A stretch of 64,000 bases of DNA, taken from assembly GCF_000270245.1 (NCBI RefSeq), contig NC_015635.1, positions 1,302,001 to 1,366,000 on the forward strand, read 5' to 3'. Source of the stretch: Microlunatus phosphovorus NM-1 (lineage in GTDB: Bacteria; Actinomycetota; Actinomycetes; Propionibacteriales; Propionibacteriaceae). Made by a program: the position numbers and the translations under genes. Positions 27,825 through 37,637 of the stretch are shown one piece after another (the first letter of the stretch is position 1; each line of letters opens with the position of its first letter). The notes beneath the pieces were generated by a model. That model ran no database searches. It was given only the letters and a program-made list of their open reading frames with translations, and had not been told where the DNA came from.

Positions 27825-28280
27825 ATGATCAGTGTCGAGCCGGGATTGACCTTGGCGGGGCAGCGGTCGTTCTCGATCGCGTATCGGTTGGAGTTCTTAC
27901 GGGAGTGGGATGCTTGCCGTGAGCGGGGCGCGAAAGCGCGGCTGTTGCGGGAGAACGATCTGGCCCATGCGACGGTGCGGCGGTGGATCCGGGCGCGGGA
28001 TTCAGGTGAGCTGGAGGAGTCGATGAGCAAGGCGTCGAAGCCGGGTCGTGCCTCGGCCAGTGTCGAGCGGGCCGAGCTGGCCCGGTTGCGGGTGGAGAAC
28101 GAGCGGCTCCGCCGGCAGGTCGCGCAGGCCGAAGCGGCGCAAGACATTCTGGGAAAAGCATTCGAGCTCTTGCAGGGGATCAACGAGAGCTCGCAGAACG
28201 AGGAGGACCCGCAGATCCCGCCGGCGTTGATGAGCGCCACCGAGTACGCCGCCTGGCTGAAGCGACACAGGTTGTCGTGA
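27825..28280 (+). CDS. IS3-family transposase OrfA
   Basis: A 151-residue DNA-binding subunit. The N-terminal half is a helix-turn-helix (YRLEFLREWDACRERGAKARLLRE, HATVRRWIRARDSGE). Residues about 70-110 form a leucine-zipper-like coiled coil (ELARLRVENERLRRQVAQAE) used for multimerisation with the OrfAB transposase. ATG 27825 has a GGAG-containing upstream box; GTG 27795 is also in frame. The TGA overlaps the orfB GTG (GTGA), and orfB is in the -1 frame, so a frameshifted OrfAB fusion is possible, as in other IS3 members; I saw no obvious slippery run. Confidence 0.9.
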   Translation: MISVEPGLTLAGQRSFSIAYRLEFLREWDACRERGAKARLLRENDLAHATVRRWIRARDSGELEESMSKASKPGRASASVERAELARLRVENERLRRQVAQAEAAQDILGKAFELLQGINESSQNEEDPQIPPALMSATEYAAWLKRHRLS

Positions 28281-29329
28281 CCGACACCGTGACCGGGCTG
28301 GTCGAACGTGCTGGTGTGACGGTTGGTCGGGGGTGTCAGCTGGTCGGATTGGCCCGATCGTCCTACTACCGGGTGGCCCGCGGTTATCGGCACTATCGGC
28401 CGGTCGCAGCACCGGTGCCGCATACGGCCCGGGTCCAGCCGGCGGCGTTGACCCCGGCCGAACGGGACCAGATCATCGCGGTCTTGACCGAGATCGACGA
28501 CACCGGCGAGCCTGATGCCGATCAGCAGGCATGGGCAGCGGATCTGTCGGTGCAGCAGGTCTACTGGCGTGCCTTCGACGCCGGCCTGGTCGGCTGCTCG
28601 CAGCGCACGTTCTACCGGGTCGCCGCCGGTCAGCAGCTGGTCGGTGACCGCCGCCGCGGCGGGCATGGCCGGCACGGCAGCCACGGCCGCAAACCCCCGG
28701 CGGTGGCCGCGACCCGGCCGAACCAGCTGTGGTCGTGGGATGCCACCGAGCTGGCCGGACCCGGCCAGGAACGCTACAAGCTGATGCTGGTCTTGGACGT
28801 GTACTCCCGCTACCCGGTCCGGTGGCGGATCGAGTACAGCGAAACAACCCCGGACGCGGTCGAGCTGTTCACCACCGCGATCGCCCAGTACGGGGTGCCG
28901 TCCACCGTGCATGCCGACAACGGGTCGGTGATGCGTAGCCACGACCTGGTCGACCAGCTCCACGACCAGGGCATCGTGACCTCCTACTCCCGGCCCCGGG
29001 TCAGCGACGACAACCCGTTCTCCGAATCGATGTTCAAGACCATCAAGTACGACCTGTCCTGCCCGGACCGGTTCGACACCATCGAACACGCCCGGGCCTG
29101 GACCGAGACGTTCTTGACCCGTTACGCCACCGAGCACCGCCACAGCGGCATCGGGCACTACACCCCGGCCGCGGTCTACCACGGCACCGTCGACACCGAC
29201 CGTGCCCGCCGCCAAGCCCACCTGGACCGCTCCTGGCAGTCCCATCCCGAACGGTTCCGGCGGCCACCCCGTGCACCAGCCATCACCACCACAGGAATCA
29301 ACGCACACCTTCTGTCTCAGGAAGGTTGA
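28277..29329 (+). CDS. IS3-family transposase OrfB (DDE integrase core)
   Basis: A 350-residue transposase. An N-terminal HTH-like region (GRGCQLVGLARSSYYRVARGYRHY) precedes the rve integrase core. The acidic triad is visible: Asp in LWSWDATELAGP, Asp in TVHADNGSVMRSH, and Glu in NPFSESMFKTIKYD. The C-terminus has the usual HRHSGIGHYTPAAVYHG segment. No frameshift or stop interrupts it, so the element may be active. It ends 7 nt before the element limit given here. Confidence 0.93.
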   Translation: MTDTVTGLVERAGVTVGRGCQLVGLARSSYYRVARGYRHYRPVAAPVPHTARVQPAALTPAERDQIIAVLTEIDDTGEPDADQQAWAADLSVQQVYWRAFDAGLVGCSQRTFYRVAAGQQLVGDRRRGGHGRHGSHGRKPPAVAATRPNQLWSWDATELAGPGQERYKLMLVLDVYSRYPVRWRIEYSETTPDAVELFTTAIAQYGVPSTVHADNGSVMRSHDLVDQLHDQGIVTSYSRPRVSDDNPFSESMFKTIKYDLSCPDRFDTIEHARAWTETFLTRYATEHRHSGIGHYTPAAVYHGTVDTDRARRQAHLDRSWQSHPERFRRPPRAPAITTTGINAHLLSQEG

Positions 29330-29575
29330 CAATTTCCGCGTACCGGGTGCGTAGTGACAGGAAATGGTGCGAAGTGGATTTGGGACGGCGGGCATCCGCC
29401 ATGGCCCGGCGGCACCTGGCGTACGCGGTTCTGACGGACGCCTGGGTGGTGAAGTCCGACCCCGGCGTGAAGATGAGGCCTCCCTCATCTGCGCATCACA
29501 GGCATCTCATCGGCAACCGATCGAATGGGGATCACGACGGGCACCCGGCCCGTTCCCGTACCGAGGAGTTCCCCC

Positions 29576-30151
29576 ATGACCATGTCTGTCACCGCCCGGT
29601 CTGTCACCGCTCGCCGCCTCGCGCGCTGGGCCGTGCTGCCGGCTGCGGCTGCACTCAGCCTGGGCCTGTTCGCGGTCAGCGCCCCGACCGCGGAGGCGGC
29701 TGCCCACTACTGCAATGGCCACCGCGCCACCATCGTCGGTACCAATGGCAACAACGACATCGAGGGCACCAGCGGTCGTGACGTGATCGTCGCGCTGGGC
29801 GGCCACGACGAGATCGACGGCAACGGCGGCAATGATGTGATCTGCGCCGGCGCCGGCAACGACGAGGTCGACGGCGGGTCCGGAAACGACTGGATCAGCG
29901 GCGGCTCGGGCCACGACGACCTGGAAGGTGGCTCGGGCAAGGACTACATCAAGGGCGGGTCCGGCAACGACCACATCGAGGGTGAGCGTGGTCGCGACAA
30001 GCTCTATGGGAACTCCGGCCATGACCTGGTCGAGGGTGGCCGCGCCAAGGACAAGGTCAGCGGCGGCAAGGGCAAGGACGTCGTCAAGCAGGGCAAGGCC
30101 AGCGACCGGCAGGAGGATCGCTGGGAGGACACGTACCGCTGGGACGACTGA
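29576..30151 (+). CDS. Secreted calcium-binding RTX-repeat protein
   Basis: A 191-residue exported protein. Residues 1-42 are a signal peptide (basic n-region SVTARRLARW, hydrophobic core, ending TAEAAA). The mature part is built from RTX nonapeptides GGxGxDxUx (GNGGNDVICAGAGNDEVDGG, GSGNDWISGGSGHDDLEGGSG), which form a calcium-binding beta roll; the last repeats become Lys-rich (GGRAKDKVSGGKGKDVVKQ). There is no enzymatic domain or type I secretion signal. ATG 29576 has GAGGAG upstream; an earlier frame start lacks one. It is alone, between the IS and a terminator. A structural or surface role is possible. Confidence 0.85.
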   Translation: MTMSVTARSVTARRLARWAVLPAAAALSLGLFAVSAPTAEAAAHYCNGHRATIVGTNGNNDIEGTSGRDVIVALGGHDEIDGNGGNDVICAGAGNDEVDGGSGNDWISGGSGHDDLEGGSGKDYIKGGSGNDHIEGERGRDKLYGNSGHDLVEGGRAKDKVSGGKGKDVVKQGKASDRQEDRWEDTYRWDD

Positions 30152-30213
30152 CCTCCGAGCGTAGGCCTGACGAGACGGCCTGAGGATGCTCGCGTGGCAC
30201 GATGAGCAGATCA

Positions 30214-30249
30214 CGAGGGTCCACATCCACCATCGGGTGTGGACCCTCG
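30214..30249 (+). terminator. Terminator hairpin after the RTX-repeat gene
   Basis: A perfect 12-bp stem CGAGGGTCCACA / TGTGGACCCTCG encloses a 12-nt loop. The next promoter follows 24 bp later. Confidence 0.8.
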
Positions 30250-30273
30250 CGACGTTCTGGAGGTCTCGCTCGT

Positions 30274-30279
30274 TACCCT
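30274..30279 (+). promoter_or_regulatory. TAnnnT -10 box of a probable leaderless mRNA (M3 peptidase)
   Basis: TACCCT lies 7 nt before GTG 30287; this supports that start rather than the longer open frame. Confidence 0.55.
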
Positions 30280-30286
30280 CGCCCAG

Positions 30287-32347
30287 GTGACCTCAGACCC
30301 GACCGTCAATCCGTTTCTGGTCGCCAGCACGCTGCCGTACGAGCTGCCGCCGTTCGCCGACGTCCGAATCGAGCACTTCGGGCCAGCCCTCGATCTCGGC
30401 ATGGCCGAGCAACTGACCGAGGTGGAGGCGATTGCTCACCCGGGCGTGGCGCCCAGCTTCGAGAACACGATCGTCGCCCTGGAGCGTTCCGGCCGCATGC
30501 TCGACCGCGTGCGCCGGGTCTTCTGGTGCCTGACCTCGGCCGACACCACCCCCGAGCTGCAGCGACTCGAAGCCGAATACGCACCCAGGCTGGCCGCGCA
30601 CGCTGATGCGATCACCCAGAATCGTGCGCTCTTCGCCAGGATCGACGAGCTGCATGGCCGGGCCGATGATCTCGGCCTGGACGACGAGTCGCGCCGGCTG
30701 CTCGATCGTTACCACCTCGACTTCGTTCGGGCCGGCGCCGCGCTGGCCCCCACCGAACAGGCGGAACTTCGGGAGTTGAACGCCGAACTCGCGACGCTGG
30801 CGGCCGAGTTCGGCGTACGACTGCTGGCAGCCGCCAAGGGAGCGGCGGTGCAGGTCAGCGATGTCGCCGAGCTCGACGGTCTGAGCGAGGACGCCGTCGC
30901 CGCTGCGGCCGAGGCAGCGCGGCGCCGTGACCTGGACGGCTACCTGATCGAGCTCATCCTGCCGACCCACCAGCCGGTGCTCGAGTCGCTCCGGAATCGT
31001 GACCTGCGCCGGCGGGTGCTTGCTGCCTCGCTCGGCCGTGGTGCCGACACCGACACAGACACCAGCGATCTGGTGCGGCGGATCGTCATCGCTCGTGCCC
31101 GGCGGGCGGTGCTGCTCGGCTACCCGACGCACAGCGACTACGTCCTCGCGGACCGTACCGTCGGCTCCAACGCCCGGCTCGACGAGACCCTGCAGCAGCT
31201 GATCCCGTCTGCGGTGGCCAACGCACATCGCGACCAGGATCGGCTCGCCGAGGCATTGTGCGCCGACACGGGTGAGAGCGATTTCGGCGCCCATGACTGG
31301 GCCTATTACGCCGGCCGGCTCGATGCAGCAGCAACTGGCCCGGATCTCAGCGCGATCCGCCCCTACGTCGAACTCACCCGGACTGTTGAGGACGGCGTCT
31401 TCGGCGCGGCGGGTCAGGTCTATGGACTCACCTTCCGCCGTCGCGACGACTTGGCCGGCTATCACCGCGATGTCGTGGCGTACGAGGTGTTCGACTCGGA
31501 CGGCGAGCCGATCGGACTCTTCCTTGGCGACTACTACACCCGGGCCGGGAAGCAGGGCGGCGCGTGGATGGAGTCCCTGGTCGTTCAGAACCGGCTGCTC
31601 GGTCAGCGGCCGGTGGTGGTGAACAATCTCAATCTGGCCAAGCCGCCGGCCGGACAGCCGACGCTGTTGAGCATGGACGAGGTACGGACGCTGTTCCACG
31701 AGTTCGGGCACGCGCTGCACGGTCTGCTCTCGTCGGTGACCTACCCGAGGTTCGCCGGCACGGCGGTGTCGAAGGACTTCGTGGAATATCCCTCGCAGGT
31801 CAACGAGATGTGGGGCACAGACCCGGAGATCCTGACCCGCTATGCCCGACACGTCGAGACCGACGAGCCGTTGCCCGCGGAGCTGACCGCCGCCCTGCAA
31901 GCCGGCCCGGGCGCTGATCAGGCGCGGGAGACGGTCAGCTTCCTCGCCGCCACCTGGCTGGACCTGGCCTGGCACCGGTTGACCCCGGACGAGGTCGACG
32001 ATGCGGTCCGCGACATCGACGCCTTCGAAGCCCGAGCCCTCGGTGCGGTGGGCCTGGACCTGGCAACTGTCCCACCGCGCTATCGCAGCCGGTACTTCAA
32101 CCACATCTTCGCCTCGGGCTATGCGGCCGGGTACTACTCCTACCTGTGGAGCGAGATCCTCGACGCCGATACCGTCGAGTGGTTCGGCGAGCATCGAGCC
32201 CGGCTGCGAGAAGCGGGGGACGAATTCCGTGAGGCGTTGCTCTGCCGCGGTGGCAGCGGATCGGAGATGGGCTATTTCGAGTCCTTCCGCGGCCGCCCAC
32301 CGCGGATCGAGCCGTTGCTGCGCCGACGGGGACTGCTGAACTTGTGA
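30287..32347 (+). CDS. M3-family metallopeptidase (oligopeptidase A / Dcp-like)
   Basis: A 686-residue cytoplasmic zinc peptidase that degrades short peptides. The zinc site is LFHEFGHALHGLLSS (HExxH), with the third ligand Glu expected in the following KDFVEYPSQVNEMW. Other M3 features are SYYSYLWSEILD-like AAGYYSYLWSEILDADT, the N-terminal NPFLVASTLPYELPPFADVRIEHF and PSFENTIVALERSGRML. Length fits Dcp/OpdA. GTG 30287 is preferred because of the leaderless promoter and because it matches the family N-terminus; the frame is open to 30239. Monocistronic. Confidence 0.93.
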   Translation: MTSDPTVNPFLVASTLPYELPPFADVRIEHFGPALDLGMAEQLTEVEAIAHPGVAPSFENTIVALERSGRMLDRVRRVFWCLTSADTTPELQRLEAEYAPRLAAHADAITQNRALFARIDELHGRADDLGLDDESRRLLDRYHLDFVRAGAALAPTEQAELRELNAELATLAAEFGVRLLAAAKGAAVQVSDVAELDGLSEDAVAAAAEAARRRDLDGYLIELILPTHQPVLESLRNRDLRRRVLAASLGRGADTDTDTSDLVRRIVIARARRAVLLGYPTHSDYVLADRTVGSNARLDETLQQLIPSAVANAHRDQDRLAEALCADTGESDFGAHDWAYYAGRLDAAATGPDLSAIRPYVELTRTVEDGVFGAAGQVYGLTFRRRDDLAGYHRDVVAYEVFDSDGEPIGLFLGDYYTRAGKQGGAWMESLVVQNRLLGQRPVVVNNLNLAKPPAGQPTLLSMDEVRTLFHEFGHALHGLLSSVTYPRFAGTAVSKDFVEYPSQVNEMWGTDPEILTRYARHVETDEPLPAELTAALQAGPGADQARETVSFLAATWLDLAWHRLTPDEVDDAVRDIDAFEARALGAVGLDLATVPPRYRSRYFNHIFASGYAAGYYSYLWSEILDADTVEWFGEHRARLREAGDEFREALLCRGGSGSEMGYFESFRGRPPRIEPLLRRRGLLNL

Positions 32348-32403
32348 CCGCGGCGGACGAGGCCCGGGCGTCAGTCCGGTCAGCGTCGCATCGACACGCC
32401 TGC

Positions 32404-32454
32404 CACGCACCCGGGCAACTGCTCGCTACGGCCGCCGTTCCGCACCACCCTCCT
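32404..32454. repeat. 51-bp interspersed repeat, fragment of the MITE-like unit
   Basis: Starting CACGCACCCGGGC, it matches 53464-53514 at 48 of 51 positions; weaker similarity extends about 30 bp further left. Only the right end of the unit is present here. It lies between the M3 peptidase and guaB. Confidence 0.8.
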
Positions 32455-32461
32455 CGCCGGA

Positions 32462-34050
<1,589 letters not shown>

Positions 34051-34077
34051 CCCGGCGCATCAAGGAAGATTGCCCCC

Positions 34078-35181
34078 ATGTTCGAGATCGGCCGCAGCAA
34101 GCGTGCCCAGCAAGCCTTCGCCTTCGACGACATCGCCATCGTCCCCTCCCGCCGGACGCGGGGTGAGGAACAGGTCAATCTGACCTGGCGGATAGACGCC
34201 TTCACCTTCGACTTTCCGCTCATCGCGGCGCCGATGGACTCGGTGATGTCGCCGGCCACCGCGATCGAGATGGGTCGGCTGGGCGGTCTCGGCGTGCTCA
34301 ATCTCGAGGGGCTGTGGACCCGGTACGAGAATCCCGAGCCGCTGCTGGAGGAGATCGCCGCGATCGAGGATCCGGGCGCGGCTACCCGGCGGATGCAGGA
34401 GATCTACGCCGAGCCGATCAAGGAGGAGTTGATCGGTCAGCGCGTTGCCGAGGTGCGCAGCGCCGGCGTTCCCGCGGCCGGTGCCCTGTCCCCGCAGAAC
34501 ACCCAGGCGTACGCGGGTGCGGTGGTCGCCTCCGGAGTCGACTTCTTCGTCATCCGAGGTACGACAGTCTCGGCCGAGCACGTGGCCGGCAAGGCCGAGC
34601 CACTCAACCTGAAGCAGTTCATCTACGCCCTCGACGTGCCGGTGATCGTGGGTGGCTGTGCCACCTACCAGGCGGCCCTGCATCTGATGCGGACCGGCGC
34701 CGCCGGCGTCCTGGTCGGTTTCGGCGGCGGCGCGGCGCACACCACCCGCGATGTGCTCGGGGTCGCGGTGCCGATGGCCTCCGCGGTTTCCGACGTGGCA
34801 GCGGCACGGCGCGATTATCTGGACGAGTCCGGCGGCCGCTACGTGCATGTGATCGCCGATGGCTCGGTCGGCCGGTCGGGCGACATCGCCAAGGCGATCG
34901 CCTGCGGCGCCGACGCCGTCATGGTGGGCTCGCCGCTGGCCAAGGCATCCGAAGCGCCCGGGCGCGGCTATCACTGGGGTCCGGAGGCATGGCACGCGAG
35001 GCTGCCGCGTGGTGAGCGGGTCGCCTTCGACGTGGTAGGCACACTCGAGCAGATCCTGCGTGGCCCCTCCGCGGTGCCTGACGGCACCATGAACCTGGTC
35101 GGTGCGCTGCGGAAGGCGATGGCGACCACCGGCTACACCGAGGTCAAGGAGTTTCAGCGGGTCGAGGTCATCGTCGGTTGA
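34078..35181 (+). CDS. guaB3: GuaB3-family IMP dehydrogenase-related protein
   Basis: A 367-residue IMPDH-like TIM barrel lacking CBS domains, typical of actinobacterial GuaB3. It has FDDIAIVPSRRTRGEEQVNLTW, LIAAPMDSVMSPATAIEMGRLGGLG and the phosphate-binding [25 protein letters not shown]. In the loop where GuaB has SICTTR with the catalytic Cys, this protein reads AAHTTR, so the nucleophile is replaced by His. Ordinary IMPDH activity is therefore doubtful; the true reaction is not known to me. It follows guaB by 27 nt and overlaps the next gene by 4 nt. Confidence 0.92.
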   Translation: MFEIGRSKRAQQAFAFDDIAIVPSRRTRGEEQVNLTWRIDAFTFDFPLIAAPMDSVMSPATAIEMGRLGGLGVLNLEGLWTRYENPEPLLEEIAAIEDPGAATRRMQEIYAEPIKEELIGQRVAEVRSAGVPAAGALSPQNTQAYAGAVVASGVDFFVIRGTTVSAEHVAGKAEPLNLKQFIYALDVPVIVGGCATYQAALHLMRTGAAGVLVGFGGGAAHTTRDVLGVAVPMASAVSDVAAARRDYLDESGGRYVHVIADGSVGRSGDIAKAIACGADAVMVGSPLAKASEAPGRGYHWGPEAWHARLPRGERVAFDVVGTLEQILRGPSAVPDGTMNLVGALRKAMATTGYTEVKEFQRVEVIVG

Positions 35182-36842
35182 TTCCCTGCACCGTCGCCGA
35201 TCTAGAAGCAGCTGATCTGGACCTGCTGGTCATCGGCGGCGGGATCGTCGGTGCCGGGGTGGCGCTGGACGCGGTGACTCGTGGGCTGCGGGTCGGTCTG
35301 GTGGAGGCGGACGACTGGGGCGGCGGACGCTCCGGACACACCGGCACGCTGGTACACGGGGGATTGGTCGACCTTCCCCGGATCGGGGTGGGCGCGGTCG
35401 CGGCGCTACGCCGGGAACGGGATCTGCTGCTGGATCGGACGGCGCCGCATCTGGTGCGCCGAGTCCCGATGCTGCTGCCGTTCCACCGTGGTCTGCCGGA
35501 ACGGCTCGCGGTCGGCGCCGGATTGAGTGTGTATGACGCCGCGGCCTTCTCGTTCCGCCAGCCCGGTGTGCTGCCCGGGCACCGCCAGCTCACTCGCCGC
35601 GCGGTCCGTCGACTCGCCCCGTCGCTGGCGATGACCGACATCACCGGTGCCGCGCAGTTCTACGAAGGGCAGGTCGACGACGCCCGGCTCACCATCACCG
35701 TGGTCCGCACCGCCGCTTCGTACGGGACGCTCGCGCTGGCTCGAACCGCCGTACGGCGCCTGCTGACGGTCGACGGCCGGGTCGTCGGTGCCGAGCTCAC
35801 CGACGCCGCGGGTGCCTCAGCCACCGTAGGAGCCCGTGCCGTGGTTCTCGCGACCGGCACTGAGCTGAGTCGGCTGCTGCCCGGAGCCCAGCTGGGACCC
35901 GACGCCCCAGCAGGACCCGACGCCCCAGCAGGGCCCGGTGCTCCGGCCGAGCCCGGCGCCGAGTCGGCCTCCGGAGCTGGACCGACCCCCGATGGGCGGC
36001 TGGCCGCCCCGATCGCCGAGACCGTGCACCTGGTGCTGCCGCGCGGCAGGCTGCGGTCATCGACCGGACTCGTGCTCCGCTCCGACGGACGGGGCGAGGC
36101 GCGCGCACTCTATGTCGTCCCGTGGGGCCGGCATTGGATCGTCGGCAGCACCGCCGCCTGGGTCGATCCGGAGCAACTGCTGGCCGAGCTCAGCCGACAC
36201 CTGGAACGACCGATCGGATCGGAATCGGTGGAGAGCGCCTACGCGAGTCCAGCGCCGATGGGTCCCGACATGGGCCGGGCGCCCTCCATTCATCAGCCCA
36301 TGCCAGGACTGGTCCTGGTTCGGGGGAGCAGCCTGGCCGGCTATCGAGCCGATGCCGAGCGCGCCGTCGACGCCGCGGTCCTGCAGTTGGGCGGCCTGCA
36401 TCCACGGTCGGTGACCCACCGGGTGCCGCTGCTCGGTGCCGACGGGTTCAATGCTCGCTGGAACCAGCGGCACCTGCTGGCCCGACAGGCCGGCATTCCG
36501 GTGCTGCGGATGGAGCACCTGCTGCAGCGCTACGGCACCGAGACCGCGGTGCTGGTGGCCGCCATCGAGGAGCGGCCCGAGCTGCGGGAACCGTTGTCCG
36601 GCGCGGAGGACTATCTGGTGGCCGAGGTCTGGTATGCAGTGGCGTACGAGGACGCCACCCGGTTGAGTGATCTGCTGGCGCGTCGTACCCGCATCACCCG
36701 CGAGACCTGGGATGGCGGCGTCAAGGCGGCCCCTGAGGTGGCCAGGTTGATGGCCGCCGAGCTGGGCTGGGACCCGGCCCGGCGTACTGCGGAGATCGAC
36801 GGCTTCGTCGAGCGGGCCATTGCCGGTCGCTGGCAACCCTGA
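35178..36842 (+). CDS. Glycerol-3-phosphate dehydrogenase/oxidase-like FAD enzyme
   Basis: A 554-residue GlpD-type flavoprotein. The FAD Rossmann motif is LLVIGGGIVGAGVALDAVTRGLRVGLVE (about 15-42). GTLVHGGLVDL corresponds to the family's SK(L/M)xHGGxRYL region but lacks the usual Ser-Lys. A C-terminal helical domain is present (VWYAVAYEDATRLSDLLARRTRI). Around residues 237-265 is an Ala/Pro/Gly insert with GPDAPA repeats, probably an expanded linker. The start is TTG 35178, overlapping the guaB3 TGA. The electron acceptor and exact substrate (glycerol-3-phosphate in the family) are inferred. Confidence 0.83.
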   Translation: MIPCTVADLEAADLDLLVIGGGIVGAGVALDAVTRGLRVGLVEADDWGGGRSGHTGTLVHGGLVDLPRIGVGAVAALRRERDLLLDRTAPHLVRRVPMLLPFHRGLPERLAVGAGLSVYDAAAFSFRQPGVLPGHRQLTRRAVRRLAPSLAMTDITGAAQFYEGQVDDARLTITVVRTAASYGTLALARTAVRRLLTVDGRVVGAELTDAAGASATVGARAVVLATGTELSRLLPGAQLGPDAPAGPDAPAGPGAPAEPGAESASGAGPTPDGRLAAPIAETVHLVLPRGRLRSSTGLVLRSDGRGEARALYVVPWGRHWIVGSTAAWVDPEQLLAELSRHLERPIGSESVESAYASPAPMGPDMGRAPSIHQPMPGLVLVRGSSLAGYRADAERAVDAAVLQLGGLHPRSVTHRVPLLGADGFNARWNQRHLLARQAGIPVLRMEHLLQRYGTETAVLVAAIEERPELREPLSGAEDYLVAEVWYAVAYEDATRLSDLLARRTRITRETWDGGVKAAPEVARLMAAELGWDPARRTAEIDGFVERAIAGRWQP

Positions 36843-36860
36843 ACCCTGGCCGTCACCGGA

Positions 36861-36905
36861 GTTTTGTTCCACCGTCCCCCTCCAGCGTGCACAGTGGAAC
36901 AAGAC
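36861..36905. terminator. Bidirectional terminator between glpD-like and the SSI-like gene
   Basis: GTTTTGTTCCAC (36861-36872) pairs with GTGGAACAAGAC (36894-36905) at 11 of 12 positions around a 21-nt loop, between convergent genes. Confidence 0.75.
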
Positions 36906-36934
36906 CGCTGCCGGCGGGCAAGGGGGAGGACGGG

Positions 36935-37399
36935 TCAGCTGTCGCCGGGCGGGACCAGCGGCACCAGGGCGTTCCAGCGCGCGGTCTGACACGCGTCGTT
37001 GCGGGACAGCGTGGTCGAGATCTTCTTGCCGCGCCAGGTGCCGGTGATCTCGGCTCGCTCAGGCCCGCTGTAGACCTGGGCGCAGGCACGACCGTCAGGC
37101 ACCGGGTCCAGGGCGGAGCGGTGGCCATCGACGGCTGCGCAGGCTCCCTCGGGATCGGGGTGGGTGCCGCCGACCGGGTCACAGGTGAGCGTCCAGCGGG
37201 TGGTCTTGCCTGTGCCGTCATCGACGGTGATGGTCAGCTGGGAGGCGCTTGTCGGGGTGGCCGCGGCACTCGTTGGACCGCTGGAGGTCGGACCGCCGGT
37301 TGTCGGCCCGTCGGACGGACCGCCGCCGCTGCCGCCGCCACAGGCCGCGGTGACGAGCACCAGGCTGATGGTGAGGAGCGTGCCGAGGCGAAGTCGCAT
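36935..37399 (-). CDS. SSI-family subtilisin-inhibitor-like lipoprotein
   Basis: A 154-residue lipoprotein. A signal peptide ends in the lipobox LVTAAC with Cys20, followed by a Gly/Ser/Pro/Thr linker to about residue 50. The rest matches Streptomyces subtilisin inhibitor: TLTCDPVGGTHPDPEGAC, then CAQVYSGPERAEITGTWRGKK and NDACQTARW, giving the two SSI disulfides. Aligned to SSI (C-P-M-V-Y), the reactive bond falls at Gln-Val, so P1 is Gln. A membrane-anchored inhibitor of serine proteases is predicted. The divergent neighbour is a secreted subtilase. ATG 37399 has GGGAGAGGG upstream. Confidence 0.85.
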   Translation of the reverse strand: MRLRLGTLLTISLVLVTAACGGGSGGGPSDGPTTGGPTSSGPTSAAATPTSASQLTITVDDGTGKTTRWTLTCDPVGGTHPDPEGACAAVDGHRSALDPVPDGRACAQVYSGPERAEITGTWRGKKISTTLSRNDACQTARWNALVPLVPPGDS

Positions 37400-37637
37400 G
37401 GCCAAGATCCCTCTCCCGACGACGTGGCCGACGCCGTGTCGCGGTCCAGCGTACGTTCCCGCGCCATCGGTTGCACTTCGTTCGGCGAACGTCCACGTCG
37501 TCGATTTGATCCATTGGACGATCTTGGTCCATTGGCTGACGGGGACCCGGCTGCGGTGTTACTGTCGGTGGCCATTGGACGCCGCCGGGACTCGGGGGGA
37601 AACAGAGTCACAGCGTCTCGTCGAAGGAACTGAACAC

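Larger units (their letters stand above)
27758..29336 (+). mobile_element. IS3-family insertion sequence, complete
   Basis: The element holds orfA and orfB intact. Imperfect terminal inverted repeats start TGCCAACCT at 27763 and TGTCAACCT (read inward from 29331) and share TGAGACAGA and GGTGTGC. CGCGTACC lies directly outside both limits given here, as an apparent 8-bp target duplication; the 5 nt between this and each TG end do not match each other, so the exact ends are uncertain by about 5 bp. IS3-family duplications are usually 3-5 bp. Confidence 0.88.
27719..29375. repeat. 70-bp palindromic unit, family A, split by the IS
   Basis: The left arm (27719-27749) and right arm (29345-29375) are complementary at 26 of 31 positions and resemble the arms of the intact copy at 5014-5083. 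The 8-nt loop CGCGTACC is found on both sides of the inserted IS (27750-27757 and 29337-29344). Removing the IS and one loop copy restores the 31-8-31 unit. Confidence 0.85.

Noticed and set aside
27750-29344. Idea that the IS and its palindromic arms are one composite transposon
   Set aside because: The intact 70-bp unit at 5014-5083 exists without the IS, so the arms are better explained as a pre-existing target; wider copy comparison could still change this.
30293-32410. A 705-codon open frame on the minus strand across the M3 peptidase
   Set aside because: The plus-strand frame has the HExxH zinc site and full family length; the antisense frame has no recognisable motif.
37164-37637. N-terminal extension of the subtilase frame by 158 codons
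   Set aside because: It overlaps the divergent SSI-like gene; a signal peptide and ribosome-binding site define ATG 37638.
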